Assembly: GCA_021199825.1 (NCBI GenBank)
Contig: JAJQHI010000074.1
Location: 1 to 6,033 of the forward strand
Length of the DNA: 6,033 nucleotides
Direction of reading: 5' to 3'
From: Bacillota bacterium
GTDB lineage: Bacteria; Bacillota; Clostridia; Oscillospirales; CAG-272
The stretch's first letter is position 1. Each line of letters begins with the position of its first letter. The translations under genes were made by a program, and so were the position numbers. The notes below the pieces were generated by a model. The model had not been told where the DNA came from, did no database searches, and saw only the letters and a program-made list of their open reading frames with translations. Of the stretch, positions 1 to 5,696 are shown piece after piece.

Positions 1-775
1 TGTCATTTTCAGCTATGAGAAAGAGGAGCGTTCCGCCGACAAGCAAAACCGCCGGTGTCAGAAGTACAATTTTTGATTGGAAGCGATATTTTTTGATTCG
101 CCACTTATTGACGAGCACGTCCTCCCATACGATAAAGCCGATTCCGCCTATGATTATAAGCGCCATTATTACAATATTGACAATCGGGTCGCTGACGTAT
201 GATGTGAACGAGGAATAGGGCTCTTTATAGCCCATAAGGTCAAACCCGGCGTTGCAAAAGGCGGAGATTGAATGAAATATTCCGTAGTATATTCCCGTTT
301 TCACGCCCATTTCGGGGATGAAGCGGCACGAAAGGATTAGAGCACCTATGCCTTCAAATATGAGCGTTCCGAAAACTATGCGGCGCACAAGGCGAACGCT
401 TCCCTTTATTCCGAGTGTGCTGAGGCTTTCATGTATAAGCTCGCGGCTGCCAAGACCGATTTTCTGGCACAGCATTATCATGGCGAACATTCCGATTGTG
501 ATAAAGCCAAGCCCGCCGATTTGTATTTCCGTGAGTATGACAAGCTGACCGAAAAGCGTCCAGTGTGTCCATGTATCGTATACGACCAGACCTGTGACGC
601 ACGCGGCTGAGGTTGAGGTAAAAAGCGCCCCTTTTATGGTTGTGGTTTCGCCTGTCTTTGTGGATATAGGAAGCATTAAAAGGAGCGTTCCCGCCAAAAT
701 GACGGCAAGGAAGCTTATCATTATCATATGGGTGCGTGACATTGATATTGAAAATTTCTTTTTGATGTTTATCAT
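1..775 (-). CDS. TrkH/KtrB-family potassium uptake channel subunit (N-terminal part, runs off the window)
   Basis: This is the membrane channel subunit of a Trk/Ktr-type K+ (possibly Na+-coupled) uptake system, which normally works with a cytoplasmic TrkA/KtrA RCK subunit. The first 258 codons are visible, and the frame is open to the window edge. Residues 17-36 form the first membrane helix, ending GTLLLMLPIS as is typical of the family. The first selectivity-filter P-loop is TSTSAACVTGL at about 53-63, and the second is HSISAFCNAGF at about 168-178. Hydrophobic helices also lie at about 76-103, 134-150, 196-217 and 236-255. Family members have about 440-480 residues, so roughly the last two repeats lie outside the window. 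The ATG at 775 overlaps the stop of the preceding trmK frame as ATGA, which suggests translational coupling. The AAAGGA just upstream abuts the ATG with no spacer, which is unusual. An ATG at 742 is a less likely start because it has no ribosome binding site. KtrB-type is favoured over TrkH by the short N-terminus, but I cannot separate them firmly. Confidence 0.93.
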   Translation of the reverse strand, partial: MINIKKKFSISMSRTHMIMISFLAVILAGTLLLMLPISTKTGETTTIKGALFTSTSAACVTGLVVYDTWTHWTLFGQLVILTEIQIGGLGFITIGMFAMIMLCQKIGLGSRELIHESLSTLGIKGSVRLVRRIVFGTLIFEGIGALILSCRFIPEMGVKTGIYYGIFHSISAFCNAGFDLMGYKEPYSSFTSYVSDPIVNIVIMALIIIGGIGFIVWEDVLVNKWRIKKYRFQSKIVLLTPAVLLVGGTLLFLIAEND

Positions 776-1451
776 TCCTTTCGCAATAGCTCATACAGCT
801 TATCAAGCATATATTTTTCATGAGACGTATCAATTTTCGATGTGCTCTTCCCTTTGATTATTCTCTCAAGCTTGGAGCATTCATGCGTCAGAAAGCCGCT
901 GCGAACCTCATAAGACTCAAAGCGCTTTATGTTAAAGTCGCCGTACATATAAGTAAATTCGTCGGCGCTTCGCACGACTCCGTCATAGTCGGCGCATATT
1001 ACGGTGTAGTATTTGCCAAGGTCAATGGTGGTGTATTCCTCGACGATATTAAAGCAAGCGACAGAATACACGCTCTCACAGCATCAGGATGCGTCATAGG
1101 CTGCAGAATGAGTCTGACGCCGTCGCGAGCGACAGTGTGCCCGGCTTTTTTTATTATCTCGGAAATCAAATCTCCGCCCATTCCGCATAAGGCGGCATCG
1201 GTAAAGCCGCTTATACCGTCAAACCCGGAGGTCAAAACGCATTTTATGCAGTCAGTGAGACCATATGACTCAATGTTAACCCTTGCGCGGTCAAGCGGAC
1301 CCTCATTGATATCGGAGGCAACAGCAAAGGTGCATTTATGTGAAAGGATCGCGTAAATCGGCAGATATGCGTGGTCGGTCCCAATGTCCGCAAAAGCCGA
1401 ACCGCTGCGAATATATTGTGCTGCTCTATAAAGGCGCGGCGACAATGACAA
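772..1451 (-). pseudogene. trmK: tRNA (adenine(22)-N1)-methyltransferase TrmK, split by a one-base frameshift
   Basis: TrmK uses S-adenosylmethionine to make m1A22 in certain tRNAs, in the cytoplasm. Here it lies in two overlapping frames. The first (1451 to stop at 999) carries LSPRL at residues 3-7, SAM motif I ADIGTDHAYLP at 21-31, the CGMGG loop at 89-93 and LILQPMTH at 114-121, and then becomes non-homologous after VRACILSL. The second frame (open from 1083, stop at 772) continues as FNIVEEYTTIDLGKYY and ends in a charged helix as in the family. Adding one base near 1051-1055 (GCTTT to GGCTTT or GCTTTT) gives R-x-C-x-L-x-x-(G/A)-F-N-I-V-E-E, which matches the family pattern and spacing, and a product of about 226 residues. 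I see no canonical slippery heptamer, so programmed frameshifting is unlikely. The cause is mutation or assembly error. TTG at 1451 is the furthest in-frame start I find and fits the family N-terminus, but it lacks a good ribosome binding site. The potassium channel gene follows with an ATGA overlap. Confidence 0.88.
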
Positions 1452-1459
1452 ATTTATAT

Positions 1460-1520
1460 AAAAAGCCCGCCGTAATAAGACCGCAAACCGATTTTCTATT
1501 TCCGCTCCGCATAACGGCGG
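1460..1520 (-). terminator. Terminator- or attenuator-like hairpin between the DUF1858 gene and trmK
   Basis: In the minus-strand RNA, CCGCCGT (1520-1514) is perfectly complementary to ACGGCGG (1473-1467), which is followed by GC and five T (1464-1460). The GC-rich 7-bp stem with a T run looks like an intrinsic terminator, but the loop is about 40 nt, longer than usual. A competing short stem CCGC/GCGG can form within the 5' part. The element sits 20 bases after the DUF1858 stop and ends nine bases before the TTG start of trmK, so it may reduce readthrough into trmK. A Shine-Dalgarno-like GGAGGA (1529-1524) precedes it and an ATG (1512) lies in the loop, out of frame with trmK. Function is inferred from sequence only. 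Confidence 0.4.
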
Positions 1521-1540
1521 TAATCCTCCGTATTTATATA

Positions 1541-1840
1541 TTAGTTCTCAGTGTTTTTTGCGGCGATGTACTCATTTATCTTTTCAACGAGCTCGTCCGC
1601 ATCCACGCCGTGAACAGCGCAGGCGTCCTCGATTGATTCGCCGTATGAGGCGGGACAACCTACGCAGTACATTCCAATGTCAAAGAAAAACCTCGCAATT
1701 TCGATATCGTAATCGATAAGATCATTGACAAGCGTTTGCTTTGTGGCTGTCATCTTATCCGAAGCTGATGTCGTTTCGCCTGCACCTTCATTTTCGGTCA
1801 GGCTCTCGTTTTCGGTGTCTTTATGATTGAATATTCCCAT
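1541..1840 (-). CDS. Small DUF1858 domain protein with a CxxC motif
   Basis: This is a 99-residue cytoplasmic protein. The C-terminal 65 residues or so match the DUF1858 pattern: a short helical lead-in (TLVNDLIDYDIEIARFF, about 36-52), then GMYCVGCPAS with cysteines 59 and 62, then an ESIEDACAVHGVDADEL helix and a C-terminal KINEYI. The domain is also found fused or next to redox and ScdA/hybrid-cluster-type proteins, and its CxxC is thought to be a metal or redox site, but its exact role is not established. The first 30 residues are acidic, Ser/Thr/Glu-rich and probably disordered, an extension beyond the usual length of about 65-80. The ATG at 1840 is supported by AAGGA with an 8-base spacer. 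The internal Met30 has no ribosome binding site. The gene starts 21 bases after murA and is probably co-transcribed from the murA promoter. Confidence 0.88.
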   Translation of the reverse strand: MGIFNHKDTENESLTENEGAGETTSASDKMTATKQTLVNDLIDYDIEIARFFFDIGMYCVGCPASYGESIEDACAVHGVDADELVEKINEYIAAKNTEN

Positions 1841-1861
1841 TTTCTACGTCCTTTTTAAAAT

Positions 1862-3154
1862 TCAATTTGCCATTTTCTCGACGGATGCATCGTCGGGAGA
1901 TGTGACTTTTTTTATTTTTGCGCCAAGACCCGTGAGCTTTGGAACAAGCTCCTCGTATCCACGCTCAATATACTGGATATTGTATATTTCGGTTGTGCCC
2001 TCTGTCATAAGACCCGCTATGAGCACGGCAAAGCCCGCTCTTAAGTCTACCGCCTTGACACCCGCGGGAGAGAGCGATTTCACGCCCTCAATAATCGCCA
2101 TGTTTTCTTCAACCTTGATATTCGCGCCCATGCATTTCAGCTCGTCAACGTATCGGAAGCGCTTCGGCCATATTGTTTCTTTTATATAGCTTACTCCGTC
2201 AGCGATAGCGAGAAGGGGTGCCATCTGAGGGTGTAAATCCGTAGGAAATCCCGGATAAGGAAGCGTTTTGATTGAGGTTTTTTTGTATTTGCCGTCGCCT
2301 GACACGATAACGTAGTCATCAAATGTATCGACCTTTACGCCAATCTCAATGAGTTTAGCGGTAATCGACTCAAGATGCTTCGGTATTACATTATTGATTC
2401 TGACATGCCCCAATGTTGCGGCAGCAGCAATCATGCAGGTTCCCGCCTCAATCATATCGGGAATGATTTTATATGTGCAGCCGTGAAGAGACTCAACACC
2501 CCTGATTTTTATCATATCCGTTCCGGCTCCGCTTATGCGTGCGCCGCATGTATTGAGGAAATTCGCTACATCAACGACGTGGGGCTCCTTCGCCGCATTG
2601 TCTATGGTTGTTATGCCCTTTGCCAAGACAGCCGCGAGCATTATGTTGATTGTTGCGCCGACGGACACACCGTCAACATAAATAGCGTTCCCGCGAACGC
2701 CAAGTGGCGCTCTCAATGATATGTATCCGTTGTCAACGGAAAATTCCGCGCCAAGCGCTTCAAATCCCTTTATATGATAGTCTATCGGTCGTGTACCGAA
2801 ATCACAGCCTCCCGGATACGCAGTATGCGACGCGCCGAAGCGTCCGAGCTCTGCGCCCAAAAGATAATATGAGCCGCGAATCTTCCGCACAAGCTCGTAT
2901 TCCGATGTTGATCCAACCAAGTGTGTTGTATCTATCTCGACGGTTGTAGGTCTGGTAACCTTGACATCCGCTCCCATGCCACGGAGTATTTTAAGCGATG
3001 TCGCAACATCGCTGATGTTGGGTATGTTTTCAAGACGGCATTTATCTTTAACAAGTACTGTTGCAAAAATAATAGGCAGAGCGGCATTTTTCATACCGCT
3101 GACATTTACATTGCCACGCAGCGGCGTACCGCCGCTAATGACAAATTTCTCCAT
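1862..3154 (-). CDS. murA: UDP-N-acetylglucosamine 1-carboxyvinyltransferase MurA
   Basis: MurA transfers enolpyruvate from phosphoenolpyruvate to UDP-GlcNAc, the first committed step of peptidoglycan synthesis, in the cytoplasm. The product is 430 residues, slightly longer than the E. coli enzyme (419), and appears complete. Visible landmarks are Lys22-Asn23 in SGMKNAALP, the mobile loop PGGCDFGTRP with the catalytic Cys117 (the fosfomycin target position, Cys115 in E. coli), PGFPTDLHPQ with Asp306 (general acid/base region) and IERGYEEL with Arg398 near the C-terminus. Because Cys is present rather than Asp, fosfomycin sensitivity at the enzyme level is expected by family knowledge. The start is fixed by GGAGG seven bases before the ATG and by the standard N-terminus (MEKFVISGG). 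Many Firmicutes have two paralogues (MurA/MurZ type), and I cannot tell which this is. It is first in a likely murA-DUF1858 transcript with its own promoter and structured leader. Confidence 0.97.
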   Translation of the reverse strand: MEKFVISGGTPLRGNVNVSGMKNAALPIIFATVLVKDKCRLENIPNISDVATSLKILRGMGADVKVTRPTTVEIDTTHLVGSTSEYELVRKIRGSYYLLGAELGRFGASHTAYPGGCDFGTRPIDYHIKGFEALGAEFSVDNGYISLRAPLGVRGNAIYVDGVSVGATINIMLAAVLAKGITTIDNAAKEPHVVDVANFLNTCGARISGAGTDMIKIRGVESLHGCTYKIIPDMIEAGTCMIAAAATLGHVRINNVIPKHLESITAKLIEIGVKVDTFDDYVIVSGDGKYKKTSIKTLPYPGFPTDLHPQMAPLLAIADGVSYIKETIWPKRFRYVDELKCMGANIKVEENMAIIEGVKSLSPAGVKAVDLRAGFAVLIAGLMTEGTTEIYNIQYIERGYEELVPKLTGLGAKIKKVTSPDDASVEKMAN

Positions 3155-3183
3155 AGTATCGCCTCCAATGGGACATATATAAT

Positions 3184-3198
3184 CGGGACGGTGTCCCG
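3184..3198 (-). promoter_or_regulatory. Perfect hairpin in the murA leader, with an alternative partner beside the ribosome binding site
   Basis: CGGGAC (3198-3193) and GTCCCG (3189-3184) form a 6-bp perfect stem with a 3-base loop, ending about 17 bases upstream of the GGAGG of murA. The same 5' arm (GGGACA, 3197-3192) is also perfectly complementary to TGTCCC at 3175-3170, just upstream of that ribosome binding site, so two mutually exclusive structures are possible. There is no T run after it, so it is not a terminator. A regulatory role is inferred, and it may simply be an mRNA-stabilising hairpin. Confidence 0.35.
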
Positions 3199-3218
3199 TG
3201 TAATAATCAATTTAATTC

Positions 3219-3233
3219 AGCGCGAGTGGCGCT
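3219..3233 (-). promoter_or_regulatory. First hairpin of the murA leader
   Basis: AGCGC (3233-3229) and GCGCT (3223-3219) form a perfect 5-bp stem around a 5-base loop. It lies within the first 20 or so bases of the transcript predicted from the TATAAT at 3250-3245. A 5'-terminal stem often protects mRNA from decay. Nothing more specific can be read from it. Confidence 0.3.
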
Positions 3234-3244
3234 CATACGCATAT

Positions 3245-3253
3245 ATTATACCA
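3245..3253 (-). promoter_or_regulatory. Extended -10 promoter of murA
   Basis: The minus strand reads TGGTATAAT, a perfect TATAAT (3250-3245) with the extended TGn motif (3253-3251). No good -35 hexamer lies 17 bases upstream (TTTATT is the best), which is usual for extended -10 promoters. The predicted RNA start is at about 3238-3240, giving a leader of about 85 nt to murA. It is the best sigma-A-type promoter I can see in the window and is likely to drive murA and the DUF1858 gene, perhaps reaching trmK and the potassium channel gene. Confidence 0.75.
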
Positions 3254-3310
3254 AATTTGCGCGCTAAAATAAAGCGTTCACCGCGTCTTTTTAACAATGT
3301 TTACATTCGA

Positions 3311-3348
3311 CAAAAAAATGCACAGTTTTGGCGCGGCAAACAGGCGCA
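3311..3348 (-). terminator. Candidate intrinsic terminator of the galE-galM-DUF3810 transcript
   Basis: In minus-strand RNA, TGCGC (3348-3344) pairs with GTGCA (3323-3319) with one G-U pair. Then a 3x3 internal loop and a TTTG/CAAA inner stem close a 6-base loop, and seven T follow (3318-3312). It lies about 120 bases downstream of the DUF3810 stop and upstream of the murA promoter, where a terminator is expected. The interrupted stem makes it a weak call. Confidence 0.4.
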
Positions 3349-3373
3349 ATCTTGATGATTTTCACCTGTAGTA

Positions 3374-3417
3374 TGCGCTTTTCTCATATCTCGTATAAGT
3401 CAAAAGTGCGTTTTTTT
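3374..3417 (+). terminator. Hairpin with T run oriented on the plus strand, in gene-free DNA
   Basis: GCGCTTTT (3375-3382) pairs with AAAAGTGC (3402-3409), with one G-U pair, followed by TTTTTTT (3411-3417). The 19-base loop can form a small ATA/TAT stem. It would terminate a plus-strand transcript, but no plus-strand gene precedes it. In the minus direction the wobble pair becomes a mismatch and there is no T run. It may act against antisense transcription into the gal block, or it may be chance in AT-rich DNA. Confidence 0.25.
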
Positions 3418-3468
3418 ATGAAACGTGTGCCCTTATAATATATTCAGACTGAGGTCTTTGCGTGATAA

Positions 3469-4587
3469 TCAATTATCCGCATCATAATAACCGTCGCAGA
3501 AATATACAACCGCGAGGTCGGTTACTAGATTATAGCTTTTTGAGCCTTCAGTTCCCTGAAGGGTTAAATAGGTGTTGTTTATGGTGCTCGTGACAGTTGC
3601 GGCTACATTTTTTGAATACTCTTCGTAAAAGTCATCAAAGGCTGTCATTTCGCCGCGAACCTTTGAGTCAAGCGCATACCAGCACTCTGAGTAAAGGGAT
3701 GAATCGGCTTTTCTTAGTGACGAAAGCACGTATTCCAAAAGATTCTGTGCGCCGCTGTATCTGATATAAGCGTCGTTGCTTTCCATGCATACAAGGAAAG
3801 CCATAAAATTAGCCTCGTCCTCAGGAGCTATGCCTCGCTGATGAGACATCTCATGAGCAACAGTATATGGCTGTGTATAATCCGGAAAATTGGTGTTGAG
3901 ATTCGCCTCACCCGTAAAAAAGGTATAAACGCCCATTATATGAGTGTATGTCATAGGGACGCTTAATACTACCTGCTTTACGTTTGAGCGAAGGTGAGGG
4001 ATAAAGTCATATTTATCGGCGATGCTGCTGTATGCGTCATTCAGTAATGATACAAGCTCACCGTGAGAATACGGCATTATGGAATATCCTTCAGATGTGA
4101 AGTGGATGTCGTCAACCGTTTCATTGACTATATCAATCAGTGTGTTAGCCGTTTCATATAGCTCATCCGCGGATACCGCTCTGTCTGTCATGCCGAGCTT
4201 TTCTTCAAGGGAAGAGCCCCAGTATGCTGTGGCAAACGTGAAGACAAACGAAGCATAGAGATATGCCACAACAGAAAGTATTGAAAGCGAGCAGCGCCAC
4301 ATTTTCTTAGTGCTCTCGCTTGCCTTCGGGACAACGACAATTATAACGGCTGCGAAGGAAATCGGTATGGAGAGGATAATTGTCTCCGCCACCGATATGG
4401 GAAGCCATCCTGTAACATATGAAAGGAGCGCTCTGAAAAATGATGATATGTGAATGTTGAAAAAGTCCGCGAAAACAGCCGAGTTTATGCTGATTATGTG
4501 GATAATCAGCGCAGCAAAGGCGAGAATATAAAGAATCAGCGGGACTGTCGGTACATATTCACGAATTTTCGAGAGACGTCCTTTCAT
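3469..4587 (-). CDS. DUF3810 family membrane protein with HEMSH metallopeptidase-like motif
   Basis: The 372-residue product has three hydrophobic segments near the N-terminus (about 13-35, 62-87 and 99-121) and a mostly soluble C-terminal domain of about 250 residues. That domain contains VAHEMSHQRG with His245, Glu246 and His249, an HExxH zinc-binding and catalytic pattern, followed by APEDEANFMAFL, where Glu258 is well placed as a third metal ligand. This arrangement is that of the DUF3810 family, thought to be membrane-bound zinc peptidases, with substrate unknown. By the usual logic the C-terminal domain is probably extracytoplasmic, but topology is not certain. The start at 4587 has GGAGG with a 6-base spacer. 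The gene begins 22 bases after galM and probably shares its transcript. A functional link to galactose use is not evident. The length is normal for the family, with no sign of damage. Confidence 0.85.
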   Translation of the reverse strand: MKGRLSKIREYVPTVPLILYILAFAALIIHIISINSAVFADFFNIHISSFFRALLSYVTGWLPISVAETIILSIPISFAAVIIVVVPKASESTKKMWRCSLSILSVVAYLYASFVFTFATAYWGSSLEEKLGMTDRAVSADELYETANTLIDIVNETVDDIHFTSEGYSIMPYSHGELVSLLNDAYSSIADKYDFIPHLRSNVKQVVLSVPMTYTHIMGVYTFFTGEANLNTNFPDYTQPYTVAHEMSHQRGIAPEDEANFMAFLVCMESNDAYIRYSGAQNLLEYVLSSLRKADSSLYSECWYALDSKVRGEMTAFDDFYEEYSKNVAATVTSTINNTYLTLQGTEGSKSYNLVTDLAVVYFCDGYYDADN

Positions 4588-4609
4588 CTGTTACCTCCGA
4601 TATGTTATT

Positions 4610-5692
4610 TTATTCAGCAGAAAAAGCGTACACTGTCGTGTAGTCGTAAACTTCTCCCGGAGAGAGTGTCACATCCTCTTTGTATTCGTAGTTTTCTCCT
4701 ACGTATACATCATGGTTGGGTGCGTCAGGCGCATGCTGCGTTTCAAGGCAGAGTGACGCATACGGCTGCTTTGGAACGCCTCCCTTGAAGGGAAGCTCCG
4801 TGGGATCGATTGTATTGCCCGTATAAAGCTGAACACAAGGCTGATTTGTGTATACCTTCATGACACGTCCCGATTCAGGCTCCTTTACTACAGCAGCAAG
4901 CGCGACGGTTCCATCCGGATTGAGCATGAAGTTTTGATCATACCCCTTGCCGTAGTGAAGAAGATAATTATCAGCGTTTATGTCGCGACCGACTGTCTTG
5001 GGTGTGCGGAAATCAAACGGAGTGCCTTCAATGTCAATCAGCTTTCCTGTGGGAATAAGCTCATCATCGACTTCGCATATTCTGTCCGCAAAAATCTGAA
5101 CCTCATGTCCGAGAATCGTTCCCTTTTCATATCCCGCAAGATTGAAGTATGCGTGATTTGTGAGGTTGAGGACAGTCTTTTTATCTGTCGTGGCTATGTA
5201 GTGAAGCGAAAGCGCACCTGACTTTGTGAGTGTGTATGTGACGTGCACATCTAAATTTCCGTCGTAGCCTTCCTCGCCGTCAGGCGAAAGATATGAAAGC
5301 TCCGCTGAGGGCTCCTCTCCGTTCGAGGTAATTTTCACATCCCACATTTTGCGGTCGAAGCCGACCTTTCCTCCGTGCAGATGGTTCTTTCCGTCGTTCT
5401 CATAAAGCTTATAAGTCTTCCCGTCAAGAGTAAACTGCGCATTTCCGATTCGATTTCCGACACGTCCGATTAAAGCTCCGGTATATCCGCCTGATGTGAG
5501 ATATGTTTCGGGCTCATCGTATCCGGATACTACGTCGGCGATATTTCCGTTTTTATCGGGTGCGTAAATAGAAACGATTGTTCCGCCAAGGTCGATAAAT
5601 TTCACCGAAACTCCTGACGAATTTTTCATCGTATAGGCGGTAACCTCAGTTCCGCTCGATGTCACGCCGAAAAGTGATTTTTCAATTGCCAT
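4610..5692 (-). CDS. galM: Galactose mutarotase (aldose 1-epimerase)
   Basis: GalM interconverts the alpha and beta anomers of galactose and other aldoses, feeding alpha-D-galactose to galactokinase in the Leloir pathway. It is probably cytoplasmic, as no signal peptide is seen. The 360-residue product shows the GRVGNRI segment with Asn80-Arg81, NHLHGG with His106, NLTNHAYFNL with the catalytic acid His180, KGYDQNF with Asp252 (many relatives have YDHNF) and LETQHAPDAPNH with the catalytic base Glu317. The length is slightly above the usual 340-350. The ATG at 5692 is chosen because GAGGAG lies seven bases upstream and MAIEKSLFG begins the conserved domain. The frame is open further upstream, but a longer start would overlap galE by about 120 bases. 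It sits four bases after galE, a classic gal pairing, so co-transcription is likely. Confidence 0.95.
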   Translation of the reverse strand: MAIEKSLFGVTSSGTEVTAYTMKNSSGVSVKFIDLGGTIVSIYAPDKNGNIADVVSGYDEPETYLTSGGYTGALIGRVGNRIGNAQFTLDGKTYKLYENDGKNHLHGGKVGFDRKMWDVKITSNGEEPSAELSYLSPDGEEGYDGNLDVHVTYTLTKSGALSLHYIATTDKKTVLNLTNHAYFNLAGYEKGTILGHEVQIFADRICEVDDELIPTGKLIDIEGTPFDFRTPKTVGRDINADNYLLHYGKGYDQNFMLNPDGTVALAAVVKEPESGRVMKVYTNQPCVQLYTGNTIDPTELPFKGGVPKQPYASLCLETQHAPDAPNHDVYVGENYEYKEDVTLSPGEVYDYTTVYAFSAE

Positions 5693-5696
5693 CTCA

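Larger units (their letters stand above)
3155..3468. other. Intergenic region between the DUF3810 gene and murA
   Basis: This 314-base AT-rich region contains no convincing gene on either strand. From the DUF3810 end towards murA it holds an inverted repeat GATAAT/ATTATC (3464-3477) overlapping the DUF3810 stop, the plus-oriented hairpin (3374-3417), the candidate gal terminator (3311-3348), a small inverted repeat AATGT/ACATT (3296-3307) about 45 bases upstream of the -10 box, the extended -10 promoter, two leader hairpins and the murA ribosome binding site. The inverted repeat at 3296-3307 could be an operator, but I do not recognise it as the site of any named regulator. Confidence 0.7.

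Noticed and set aside
429..833. Minus-strand open frame of 134 codons
   Set aside because: It is a shadow of the potassium channel gene and the end of trmK. The sequence in it has no domain-like pattern, while the other minus frame shows the clear K+ channel filters.
1002..1083. Programmed -1 frameshifting in trmK
   Set aside because: The shift direction fits -1, but no X XXY YYZ slippery heptamer in the right phase is present in the overlap (T TTA ATA is only partial), and TrmK is not known to use frameshifting.
820..1356. Plus-strand open frame of 178 codons
   Set aside because: It lies antisense to trmK, has no recognisable motif and no ribosome binding site. The trmK SAM motifs on the other strand explain the coding signal.
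3296..3307. AATGT/ACATT inverted repeat upstream of the murA promoter as a named operator
   Set aside because: It has only 5-bp arms in AT-rich DNA and no match to a regulator consensus I can recognise, so I only mention it within the intergenic entry.
1827..3355. Several plus-strand open frames of 73-144 codons across murA and its upstream region
   Set aside because: All lie opposite murA or the murA leader and show unstructured composition. MurA with intact active-site residues accounts for the region.
3464..3477. GATAAT/ATTATC inverted repeat at the DUF3810 stop as a terminator
   Set aside because: It is AT-only except at the ends, has a 2-base loop too small to fold as a hairpin without opening, and no T run follows.
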